A stretch of 22,874 bases of DNA from Thraustochytrium sp. TN22 (lineage: Eukaryota > Sar > Bigyra > Thraustochytrida > Thraustochytriidae), in NCBI GenBank assembly GCA_013306675.1, contig JABLUY010000384.1, positions 1 through 22,874 of the forward strand, written 5' to 3'. A program made the translations under genes and the position numbers. The notes beneath the pieces were generated by a model that saw only the letters and a list, made by a program, of their open reading frames with translations, ran no database searches and was not told the DNA's origin. Within the stretch, counting starts at the first letter, position 1, and every line of letters begins with the position of its first letter. Of this stretch, positions 10,239 to 17,066 are shown piece after piece.

Positions 10239-10499
10239 TTAGGCCTTGGTGGGGGCGGCCGTGCGGAAGCCGTTCTTGGCCTTGCGCGGGATGGTCTTGA
10301 GGTAGCGCATGCGGCCGGTGCCCTCGGTGCGGCGGCGCAGCGCCTTCTGGCCCCACTGGTACCGCCGCATCTTGGCGATGGGGTAGCCGCACGAGGCGCA
10401 CTGCGCCTTCTGCACGTGGTACGACGACTTGCCGCACCGCCGGCACAGCACGTGGGTCTTGTTGTGCTTCTTGCCGAAGGCCTGCGTGCCCTTCGTCAT
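10239..10499 (-). CDS. RPL37: Large ribosomal subunit protein eL37
   Basis: This 86-aa protein is a zinc-ribbon component of the cytosolic 60S subunit that binds rRNA. The start MTKGT, then [16 protein letters not shown], is diagnostic of the family. Four zinc ligands are visible as C19-x2-C22 and C34-x2-C37. GTGRMRYLK near the end matches the conserved rRNA-binding segment. Family members are usually slightly longer (about 90-97 aa), and the C-terminal tail here is shorter ([10 protein letters not shown]). The ATG at 10499 is the canonical start, and no intron is needed. It is divergent from the lysine-rich protein gene across a 480-base shared promoter and convergent with the Gln-rich gene. 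Confidence 0.97.
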   Translation of the reverse strand: MTKGTQAFGKKHNKTHVLCRRCGKSSYHVQKAQCASCGYPIAKMRRYQWGQKALRRRTEGTGRMRYLKTIPRKAKNGFRTAAPTKA

Positions 10500-10633
10500 C
10501 TTGCCCGCCCCTTGCCGCGCGAAGACGACCTGCTCTCACTCCCCGGCGTGGTCTGCCGCCGCGCCGCCGCCAACCCTCCCGCCCCGCCGCCGCCCTGCCG
10601 CCCAAGGCCTGCCACCGCTCCGCGCACCCCTTT

Positions 10634-10644
10634 ACCCTAACCCT
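10634..10644 (+). promoter_or_regulatory. Telo-box-like element upstream of eL37
   Basis: ACCCTAACCCT, about one and a half telomere-type repeats, lies in an otherwise repeat-free promoter. Telo-box motifs are a known feature of ribosomal protein and translation-gene promoters in plants and some other eukaryotes. The core ACCCTAAC recurs upstream of eL18 (15483-15490, opposite orientation). Confidence 0.5.
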
Positions 10645-10867
10645 GCTGCACACCCTGGGCCGCGCCCGCACCGGACCCGGGGCGGGCGCGGCCGCGCGCC
10701 GCCGCCAGGCGCCGGGTCCGGTGCGCAGGCCGGCGCCGGCGCGAGCGGCCCGCGCACGCGCCGCGGGGACCGGTGCGCGATCGGGGTTGCGCGGGCACCG
10801 GTGCGCGCGCGGACCCCGCTGCGGTGCACAATGATGAGCAGTGCCATCAGGCCAGTGGTGGTGGAGG

Positions 10868-10882
10868 GCCACTGGCAGTGGC
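10868..10882. promoter_or_regulatory. Perfect CACTGNCAGTG palindrome upstream of the Lys-rich gene
   Basis: GCCACTGGCAGTGGC is a perfect inverted repeat of 7-bp arms around one G. Its 11-bp core is the same motif found in several copies upstream of 1198. It lies about 100 bases before the ATG at 10980, matching the distance of the most proximal copy at the first beta-helix gene. Confidence 0.45.
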
Positions 10883-10979
10883 GGCGGCGCGCGGTGGCGC
10901 GAAGAACTGGCGGCCAGGGCCCGCGGCGCGGCAGACGAGCTGGGGCGGGCGGCGCGAGGGCGAGCGGGAGGCCGGCAGC

Positions 10980-12014
10980 ATGGAGGACGACAAGCTCGCG
11001 GCGCTGCACGATGAGTTCAAGATGAAGGCGGGCTCGCGCGGCGGGCGCGGCGGCCTCGGGACCGGGTTCCAGGCCTCGGGCGGCTTCGACCTGAGCAAGT
11101 CCATCCTGAGGCAGCATGGCATGGATGAGCACGGGAACGAGATCAAGAAGGGCGCGGCCAAGGACGAGGACGAGAAGGAGGCGCGCCAGGAGGAGGTCAT
11201 CTCCGGCCCGCGCCCGGGCTACATGCCGCTCATCAAGTTCGTGCCGGCGGGCTACAAGCCTCCTGCGCCTGCGCAGAGCAAGAACCACCTCACCTTTGAC
11301 GCCAGCGACTCGGACTCGGACTCGGATTCGGACTCCGACGAGGAGCCCGTCGTGGAGGAAACCAAGAAGATCACCAAGAAGACGTCTGACAAGAAGACGT
11401 CCGACAAGGGCCAGGAGGAGAAGACCAAGAAGGCCAAGAAGGCCAAGAAGGCGGACGACAAGGATGGCGAGGTGACAACGAAGACGAAGAAGAAGAAGGA
11501 GAAGAAGGAGAAGAAGACCAAGAAGACCAAGACGTCCGAGAGCGAAGACGACGAGCCCAAGAAGGAGAAGGAGACGAAGAAGAAGGCCAAGAAGAAGGCC
11601 AAGAAGACCGAGGAGGACAAGGAGGACGCCGAGAGTGCTGACGCCGGGCGTGTGAGCAAGAAGCGCAAGCGCGCTGCGGAGGAAACTGCGGACGAGGTCA
11701 GCCAGAAGGACAAGAAGAAGAAGAAGACCAAGAAGAAGGGCAAGGCAGACAAGGCCGGCGAGCCGGAGGCTGACGAGGAGGAGGAGCCTAAGAGCGCCAA
11801 GAAGGAAAAGAAGGAGAAGAAGGAGAAGAAGGAGAAGAAGGAGAAGAAGGAGAAGAAGAGCGAGGACGAGAAGGACATGGAGGAGAAGAAGACCAAAAAG
11901 ACGAAAAAGGGCGAGGAGAAGAAGGCCAAGAAGAAGGCCAAAAAGGTCGAGGAGTCCGAGGCCGAGGCGCCAAAGAAGGAAAAGAAGAAGAAGGCCAAGA
12001 AGAGCGCCGAATGA
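10980..12014 (+). CDS. Lysine-rich, acidic/basic repeat protein (nucleolar type)
   Basis: This is a 344-aa protein starting at the ATG at 10980 (GCAGCATGG, good context); the frame is open further 5' but has no ATG there. Residues 1-105 form the only complex region: a Gly-rich GGRGGLGTGF, SKSILRQHGMDEHGNE, then GYMPLIKFVPAGYKPP. A Ser-Asp repeat (about 108-122) resembles casein kinase 2 target stretches. Residues about 125-344 are almost entirely KK, KE and KAKK repeats, including a nine-base AAGGAGAAG tandem array near 11800-11860. This composition is typical of nucleolar and ribosome-biogenesis proteins. LRQHGMDEHGNE is only loosely reminiscent of G-patch proteins, and I do not assign that family. 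Divergence from eL37 supports a ribosome-related role, as inference. Confidence 0.8.
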   Translation: MEDDKLAALHDEFKMKAGSRGGRGGLGTGFQASGGFDLSKSILRQHGMDEHGNEIKKGAAKDEDEKEARQEEVISGPRPGYMPLIKFVPAGYKPPAPAQSKNHLTFDASDSDSDSDSDSDEEPVVEETKKITKKTSDKKTSDKGQEEKTKKAKKAKKADDKDGEVTTKTKKKKEKKEKKTKKTKTSESEDDEPKKEKETKKKAKKKAKKTEEDKEDAESADAGRVSKKRKRAAEETADEVSQKDKKKKKTKKKGKADKAGEPEADEEEEPKSAKKEKKEKKEKKEKKEKKEKKSEDEKDMEEKKTKKTKKGEEKKAKKKAKKVEESEAEAPKKEKKKKAKKSAE

Positions 12015-12039
12015 TGAGGATGAAGATGAGCGCCGAATG

Positions 12040-12077
12040 TCAGAGAGAGGAGAGAGAGAGAGAGAGGGAGAGGGAGA
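12040..12077. repeat. GA-rich microsatellite
   Basis: An interrupted run of GA dinucleotides (GAGAGAGGAGAGAGAG and onward) lies just downstream of the Lys-rich gene's stop codon, probably in its 3' UTR. Confidence 0.85.
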
Positions 12078-12130
12078 GTCAAGAGCGCGCGCTGCCCGCC
12101 GCCATGCAGTCGTGAGACAGCCGCAATACA

Positions 12131-12213
12131 GTCACGAGGCGAAACCTACTCGCCGCGAGGCGAACGTACTCGTCGCGAGGGCAAACCTGCCAGTCGCGAG
12201 GCGAACCTAATCG
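12131..12213. repeat. Degenerate ~21-bp minisatellite
   Basis: Four adjacent units share the core CGAGGCGAACCTACT with small differences: variants read GCGAAACCT, GCGAACGT, GGCAAACCT and GCGAACCT. Unit length is about 20-21 bases. The repeats are in intergenic DNA and have no coding explanation. Confidence 0.7.
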
Positions 12214-12269
12214 CTCTGCCTCGTCAACCTGCAGTGCGCCCCTGCTCGTCCAAAGAGAACTCTCCAGTT

Positions 12270-12950
12270 AGCTAGCTAGCTATGTGTGTCAATAATCCCT
12301 GGCGACAAGAGAGTTAGTCAGCTTGGCGTCAGTCAGCTTGGCTAAAACCGGTACGAGGTCGGTGAATTCGCCAGCCAGTCAACATCCGTCGCCACCTGCT
12401 CATGCGCCGGTCAGCTTCCCGGCCCGTGACCTGACCTGACCCAGACATCCTTCCCTTCTGCCACTTGGCCTAGCTAGCTAGAAGCAGGCAGGAAACGCAC
12501 AAGATCAGCCTCCGAGTCGTGATGAGATCGTTGTTACCACCTTGAGATGAAGGAATCATCATTTCTGCGCCCACCACTCGCCAGAGAGTCACTCCTCGTC
12601 GAACTTGATTCGGGACGCTCGCCTGGCCGACACCGGTTGCGCCGCGCTTCGCGGCGGCTTCGGTCGGAGGCCTTCCGAGTCGTGTTGGCTAGCCGTCGGC
12701 CGTGCCCCGCCCCGCTCACTGCACTCACGCCGCCGCGGGCCTGGGCCAGCGCGACGGACTCGGAGTCGGAGGGCGCGGCCACCCGAGTGAGTCAGAGCTT
12801 CGCAGGCGTCTCGCAGGCTGCGAGGCGAAGCAGGCAGAAGACTCTCATGTCAGTCAGAACGCAAGTTGAACCAAACAAGCAACGCCGCCGAGCGACCGAA
12901 AGATCCCAGCAGCCAGACAAGCGCGGCGAGGCAGCGGACTAGCTAGCTAG
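12270..12950. repeat. Three (CTAG)3 blocks
   Basis: Self-complementary (CTAG)n blocks occur at 12270-12284, 12470-12481 and 12939-12950. Shorter versions lie at 5953-5960 and 16891-16899. The third block is 18 bases upstream of the dehydrogenase start, where it would sit in the leader or core promoter. Confidence 0.7.
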
Positions 12951-12968
12951 AGCGTGAGAGAGGAGAGC

Positions 12969-13814
12969 ATGGCGGCCACGGCGGCGCGCGTGTTCGTGGT
13001 GACCGGGGCCAACCAGGGGCTCGGGTTCGAGACGGTGCGCAAGCTCGCACGGCTGGAAGGGCTGCACACGGTGCTCACGTCGCGCAGCGAGGACAAGGGC
13101 AAGGAGGCGCTGGAGAAGCTGCAAAAGGAGGCGCCCAAGGCAAGCCTGGAGATGATGCAGCTGGACCTGGACAGCGACGAGTCGCAGGAGAAGTTCGTGG
13201 ACGCGCTGCGTAGCAAGCACGGCAAGGTGGCCTGCCTCATCAACAACGCCGGCCTGGCCTTCAACTCCAAGAGCAAGGAGACCTTTGAGGAGCAGGCCGT
13301 GCCGACGCTGCGCACCAACTTCTTTCAGACGCTCAAGTTCACCGAGCGCATGCTGCCGCTGCTGCAGCACGCCGAGAACCCGCGTATCGTCACGGTGGCT
13401 TCGGAGATTAGCAACTCTGCCTTCAAGCAGTGCAGCAAGGAGATGCAGAAGAAGCTCACGGCGCCCGAGCTCCGCATCACTGACCTGCTCGACCTTGCTG
13501 GCGACTACCTCAAGGCCGTGCAGGAGGGCAAGAGCCTTGAGGAGCTTGGTTTCCCCACCAACAACTACGGCATGAGCAAGCTCCTCGTGCGCCAGTACAT
13601 TCGCGTCTACGCCAAGATGCATCCTGAGATTCAGATCAACTGCGTCGACCCGGGCTGGTGCTCCACGCGCATGGGCGGCGAAAAGGCCACGCGCACGCCC
13701 GAGCAGGGCGCAGAGGTCTTTGCCTATGTCGCTACCCAGGAAATTGGCAACACCAGCGGCGAGATGTGGCGCGACAACCAGCAGCAGCCGCCGCTCAGGC
13801 CTCAGGAGGACTAA
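12969..13814 (+). CDS. Carbonyl-reductase-like short-chain dehydrogenase (SDR)
   Basis: This 281-aa single-domain protein is a classical-type SDR that should reduce carbonyl compounds with NADPH in the cytosol. The nucleotide-binding motif TGANQGLG is at residues 12-19, NNAG at 92-95, and catalytic Ser at 145 (VASEIS). The Y-x3-K motif YGMSK has Tyr200 and Lys204. The long insert between Ser and Tyr and the segment DPGWCSTRMGGEKATRTPEQ are characteristic of the carbonyl reductase 1 (CBR1) branch, whose members are about 277 aa with similar catalytic spacing. Start at the ATG at 12969; the frame upstream has no ATG. The substrate cannot be predicted. The gene is convergent with eL18. Confidence 0.93.
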   Translation: MAATAARVFVVTGANQGLGFETVRKLARLEGLHTVLTSRSEDKGKEALEKLQKEAPKASLEMMQLDLDSDESQEKFVDALRSKHGKVACLINNAGLAFNSKSKETFEEQAVPTLRTNFFQTLKFTERMLPLLQHAENPRIVTVASEISNSAFKQCSKEMQKKLTAPELRITDLLDLAGDYLKAVQEGKSLEELGFPTNNYGMSKLLVRQYIRVYAKMHPEIQINCVDPGWCSTRMGGEKATRTPEQGAEVFAYVATQEIGNTSGEMWRDNQQQPPLRPQED

Positions 13815-13850
13815 GCGGGTGTGCTGCTGAGCCGTCTTAGACTGGCGATC

Positions 13851-13865
13851 GATTCGAGTCGAATC
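13851..13865. repeat. Perfect 15-bp inverted repeat after the SDR gene
   Basis: GATTCGA-G-TCGAATC lies 37 bases after the SDR stop codon. With only a 1-nt centre it would not form a normal RNA hairpin loop, so a DNA-binding dyad is more likely than a terminator. It superficially recalls a tRNA T-loop, but no cloverleaf surrounds it. Confidence 0.6.
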
Positions 13866-13870
13866 TGCCG

Positions 13871-13893
13871 TGAATGAATGAATGAATGAATGA
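13871..13893. repeat. (TGAA)n microsatellite
   Basis: About five to six TGAA units are followed by interrupted copies (AACGAATGAAATG). The tract is in the 3' flank of the SDR gene. Confidence 0.85.
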
Positions 13894-14352
13894 AACGAAT
13901 GAAATGCATGCACAACTTACTGTTGCAAAGAGGCCACGCCAAGCATGGGCTTGCCTTGGAGAACATGAGCTTGCCGTCGTAACCTCAGAAGCGACGTGAC
14001 GTTGCGCTTCAACTGACTCAAGTCAATGCAGCAGCCGAAACCAGTCTGATGACGATTCAAACAAATGACAGAATCACAACGCCGCGTAGCCTTGCCAGTG
14101 CTGACAGCAAGTAAGTAGCTCCGTTAGCTCTCAACAAGCCAGCAAATGGCCTTGACAGCAAGTAAGTTAGGCCTAGGCCTAGCCTCCCTCGCCTGCAGGA
14201 AGCGCGTGCGAGCGAGCAAGTTGATTTTGCGAGAGAAGCTGACTCGAGAAAAGCAAGGGCGAAAGGGAAACAAGCCAGCACGACCCAAGAAAGCTTCAAT
14301 AAGCAAAGAAAAGCTACGAGGGAATACCCGAAGAAGCGCCAGGAGCGCCGCC

Positions 14353-15313
14353 TTACACCTTGAAGCCGCGGCTCCGCCGGCGGCCGCGAGCCTTCTCGAA
14401 CTTGCGGCCCTTGGAGCGCACGTAGGGCTTGGCGTGGCTGTGGGGCGAGCCCGGGGTGCCAAAGTGCTTGACAGCCTCGCGGGTGTTCTTGCGGCCGCGG
14501 AGCAGCACGCAGTTCTTGCCCTCCGGCTCGAGCATGGCGAGCTGGTCAAAGGTCAGGCACTCGCCGCCGGCCTGGGTGATGCGCGCGCGGGCGGTCTCCG
14601 TGAAGCGGAGGGCGCAGATGCGCATCTTGGGCACCTCGAGCATGCGCACGTCGTCGGTGACCGAGGCCACCACGACGGCGATCTTGCTCTCCTTCTTGTC
14701 GCCCATGAGCAGGCTGATGCGGCTCAGGGACATGGCCGGGCGGTTCACGCGGCTCATGTACATGCGCTTGAGCACGGTCTCGTTGAACTTGGACTCCGTG
14801 CGGCGCGCGAGGAAGCGGTACAGCTTCACGAGGAGCGCCAGGTACGGGTTCTCCGACTTGGGCGCCTCGCGGTTCTTGTGGCCGACATTGCGCCCACCGG
14901 CGATCAGATCGATACCCTGTTTCACGTCCCGCTGTCAGTCAATCGTTCGTTCAAGTATATACACCACGGCAAACAAGCCGTGCTCGCGCCCCGCGCGCTC
15001 GTCCGCTGTCCCCTCGCTTCGACTCCGGCTCGTGGGCTGCAGTCGGGGCGCGCCAAGAGGAAAGGAGAGACAAGCAAGGCAAACCATCACCTCGCCTCGC
15101 CAGCAGCCGAAGCCGTCGCGAGCACCTCGGTGCCGCTTTCCCCCGTCCTCTCGCGCTCCACCGTTCAAAGCCCCTCGTCCACGCGGTGGCGCGGCGCGGC
15201 GCGGCGCCTCCTCGCCGCGCCGCGCCACGCCGTGCGAGCCCAGCCGTCGCCGAGCGGGGGGAGCAGACTCGCGCGCAGGGCGCGGGCGCCGCGGCGCCCG
15301 CCCCACGTACCAT
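14353..15313 (-). CDS. RPL18: Large ribosomal subunit protein eL18, two exons
   Basis: This component of the cytosolic 60S subunit is 188 aa after splicing, the same length as the human protein. Exon 2 (14916-14353) encodes GIDL onward, with the family-defining blocks [31 protein letters not shown] and [18 protein letters not shown], and ends at a TAA. No ATG exists in frame at the exon 2 start, where family members begin MGID. The start codon lies upstream at 15313-15311, directly followed by a consensus donor (ATG|GTACGT). The acceptor is the CAG ending at 14917. Splicing joins ATG to GGT-ATC-GAT, giving MGID exactly. The gene is divergent from the 103-aa gene and convergent with the SDR gene. 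Confidence 0.95.
14917..15310 (-). other. Spliceosomal intron of eL18, immediately after the start codon
   Basis: This 394-nt intron reads GTACGT at the 5' end and GTGAAACAG at the 3' end. A branch-point-like CTGAC lies about 20 bases upstream of the acceptor. It is the only intron in the window required by gene structure. It contains a TATATA stretch (about 14955-14960) and a very GC-rich inverted repeat (15184-15231). I looked for a box C/D snoRNA, as ribosomal protein introns often carry one, and found no good candidate. Confidence 0.88.
15184..15231. repeat. GC-rich inverted repeat inside the eL18 intron
   Basis: The left arm GGTGGCGCGGCGCGGCG and a complementary right arm near 15214-15231 are separated by a short loop containing CTCCTC. 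About 16 mostly G-C pairs can form. In the transcript this would be a highly stable hairpin in the 5' part of the intron. Confidence 0.65.
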
Positions 15314-15482
15314 GGCGCCTTCGCGCGCGCGCTAGCAGCCGCCTGCCTCCCTCTCCAGCAATCCCGTCTGCCGCCGCCGCTCCTGCGCTCCTGCTCGCCC
15401 TCCTTTCTCCTCTCTGCGCTCTGCCGCCACCCGTGGCCCTCCCCGCGTTCCCCCTGCTTGCGCCGGGCGGGCGGCCGCCGCG

Positions 15483-15491
15483 GTTAGGGTA
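15483..15491 (-). promoter_or_regulatory. Telo-box-like element upstream of eL18
   Basis: The plus strand reads GTTAGGGTA, so the minus strand reads TACCCTAAC. The 8-mer ACCCTAAC is identical to the core upstream of eL37 (10634-10641). I noticed no other copy of the full 8-mer in the window. Confidence 0.5.
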
Positions 15492-16029
15492 GCCGCGCTG
15501 CGGCGCCGGCGCGCGCCGCACTGCGCCCCAGCCGTCGTGGCCACGGCCAGCCGCGCCGTCTGCCAGGCCTGGCTGCCAAGCCAGCGCTGGCTGCAGTGCG
15601 AGGGCAGCGAGAGGCAGCAGCGGCCGGCACGGGCGGCTCTGCCTGCCACCGGCGGGAGAAGAGAGCCTGAGCGGCGCGCCGAGTCGGCGGCGGTGCGGCG
15701 GCGCGGCGCGAGAGGTGTGCGCCCGCGGGGAGGGCGCGAGGACAGGTCAGGCGCGACGCGGAGAATCGGGGGAATAGGAGAGGAGAAGAGGGGTTTTGCC
15801 GGCGGCCGCTGCAGGGGAACGCGGGGAAGGGCGAAGGGCGAGCGCGGCCAGACGATCAACAACAGCGGCGCGAGCGAAGGTAGGTGGCGCCCGCGCGCGG
15901 CGGCGGCGGCGGCGGCGGCGGGGGCCGGTGCGGGAGCGGGAGCGCCGGCTGCAGAGGCGAGCGAGCGCGGCGCGGCCGGCAGCGCGGCGGCGGGAGGCGG
16001 CGGGAGGCGGCGCTGCCGGCCTGGCAGAC

Positions 16030-16207
16030 GGCCTGCCTGCCTGCTTTGCCTGCCTGCCCGCCCGCCTGCCTGCCGGTGGCTGCCACGGACGAGCGCGTCA
16101 ACCACGGGGACGCGCCACCGCGCGCGCGAGAGGGAGAGAGAGGAGGAGAGGCGGGCCGCTGCGTCGTGCGTGCGTGCGTGCGAGCCTGCGGGCCTGCTCG
16201 CTCGCTC
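16030..16207. repeat. CCTG and GCGT/CTCG simple repeats
   Basis: Interrupted (CCTG)n spans about 16030-16074. After an interval come (CGTG)n at about 16165-16180 and (CTCG)n at about 16198-16208. They lie in the divergent promoter region between eL18 and the 103-aa gene. Confidence 0.7.
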
Positions 16208-16458
16208 GCGCGGAGCCGCCGCGCCGAGGAGGGCGGGTCGGGGCCGGACGTCCCTTCCCTCCCTCCGCTTGCGCATCGTGGTGAAGGGCGCGGCAGGGTT
16301 CGCCGACGAGCGGCGCGGGTCCCGCAAATGAAGCGTAGCTTGAGGCTCGAGCGCGGCGGACGCCAAGGAGGGCGGGCGGAGAGGCCTGGCAGACGAAGCA
16401 GTAGACTAACCCAGCGACTGACGCAGCCGAGGTGAGGTCGGCGGAACAGGCAGGAAAG

Positions 16459-16770
16459 ATGCTGTTCAACCCGCAGATCTTCAGCAGCCCGTTCCTCTTC
16501 CAGGCCCTGGCCGGCCCGAAGAGGCAGGTGAAGCGGGTGATCCAGTCCACGCAGGCCGGCAAGGCGTGCCCGACTGTGCTGCAGGGCAGCTCCAAGGTTG
16601 CGCGCGTGCCACTCCTGTCGCGCGTGCTCCGCGCCAGCAAGTACCGGCCTTCGCTCGAGGTGCTCTCGACCCCGGCCTTCTTTACCGCATCAACGATGCG
16701 CGCCCAGGTCACCATGTACCCAACCACCAAGGTCATCACCCGCAAGGGTATGGTCCAGATGGCGCTCTGA
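16459..16770 (+). CDS. Basic 103-aa protein of unknown function
   Basis: This short open frame starts at an ATG with A at -3 (GGAAAGATGC) and ends at a TGA at 16768-16770. The protein starts MLFNPQIFSSPFLFQALAG, followed by basic segments (GPKRQVKRVIQ, SRVLRASKYRP) and ends KVITRKGMVQMAL. Its composition is balanced, unlike the Arg/Ala artefacts around it, and local GC is lower, which argues that it is real. The hydrophobic then Arg/Lys-bearing N-terminus, poor in acidic residues, would suit a mitochondrial presequence. I do not recognise the family. Position opposite eL18 hints at a translation-related or mitochondrial role, but this is inference. No transmembrane helix is obvious. Confidence 0.7.
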   Translation: MLFNPQIFSSPFLFQALAGPKRQVKRVIQSTQAGKACPTVLQGSSKVARVPLLSRVLRASKYRPSLEVLSTPAFFTASTMRAQVTMYPTTKVITRKGMVQMAL

Positions 16771-17013
16771 GGTAGTCAGTCGCTCGCGCCAGCCGTTCCT
16801 TGGCATGCCGGATGCGCCCTCGAGCGAGCGCGCGACTCTGGATGTAGCTCGCCACCGATGCAGCGCTCTCTCTCTGTCTCGAGCGAACGAGCTAGCTAGA
16901 TTCAAGCCTCGCATTCATGCGTTGACGGTGCTGCCATTCCTCGTCCCTACTCCTCAACATCGACAACGACGATCATAACTTCATCTTCCATGGTACTGTC
17001 TGCTCGACCTTGC

Positions 17014-17066
17014 TTTGTTGTTGTTGTTGTTGGTGATGGTGGTGGTGGTGATGATGATGATGATGA
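17014..17066. repeat. Compound triplet repeat (GTT)n-(GGT)n-(GAT)n
   Basis: Runs of GTT, then GGT, then GAT follow one another in the 3' flank of the 103-aa gene. They are typical of microsatellite expansion in non-coding DNA. Confidence 0.85.

Larger units (their letters stand above)
10500..10979. promoter_or_regulatory. Bidirectional promoter between eL37 and the Lys-rich gene
   Basis: A 480-base GC-rich intergenic region separates two divergent starts (10499 minus and 10980 plus), so it must hold both promoters. It contains a telo-box-like ACCCTAACCCT at 10634-10644, about 135 bases upstream of eL37. It also contains an extended palindrome GCCACTGGCAGTGGC at 10868-10882, about 100 bases upstream of the Lys-rich ATG. 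I see no clear TATA box. Confidence 0.6.
12015..12968. other. Intergenic region with simple and tandem repeats
   Basis: These 954 bases between the Lys-rich and dehydrogenase genes hold no supported gene. They contain a GA tract (about 12040-12077), a degenerate minisatellite (12131-12213), a direct repeat GTCAGCTTGGC within 12316-12343, and three (CTAG)3 blocks. The last block lies 18 bases before the dehydrogenase ATG. Confidence 0.55.
13815..14352. other. Convergent intergenic region (SDR and eL18 3' UTRs)
   Basis: These 538 bases lie between two convergent genes. They contain a perfect 15-bp inverted repeat (13851-13865), a TGAA microsatellite (about 13871-13893) and a 15-bp direct repeat TGACAGCAAGTAAGT at 14102-14116 and 14153-14167. 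I see no gene. Confidence 0.55.
15314..16458. promoter_or_regulatory. Shared divergent promoter region of eL18 and the 103-aa gene
   Basis: These 1.1 kb lie between two divergent starts and contain no supported gene. The open frames are Arg/Ala/Pro-rich artefacts of GC content. The telo-box-like GTTAGGGT at 15483-15490 lies about 170 bases upstream of the eL18 ATG. A CCTG-rich tract (about 16030-16074) and a GTGC/CTCG run (about 16166-16207) are simple repeats. Confidence 0.55.

Noticed and set aside
9904-10242. 112-codon plus-strand ORF with a His/Gln-rich run
   Set aside because: It is low complexity, sits where two 3' UTRs should be, overlaps the eL37 stop by a few bases and resembles nothing known.
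10634-10644. Internal telomere or chromosome end
   Set aside because: There are only about one and a half telomere-type units, so a promoter telo-box is the better explanation.
13848-13868. tRNA T-loop-like sequence GATTCGAGTCGAATC
   Set aside because: No acceptor stem, D arm or anticodon arm can be placed around it; it is better described as a short inverted repeat.
14917-15310. Box C/D snoRNA in the eL18 intron
   Set aside because: A C-box-like GTGATGG and a distant CTGA exist on the minus strand, but they are about 150 nt apart with no terminal stem, so the fit is poor.
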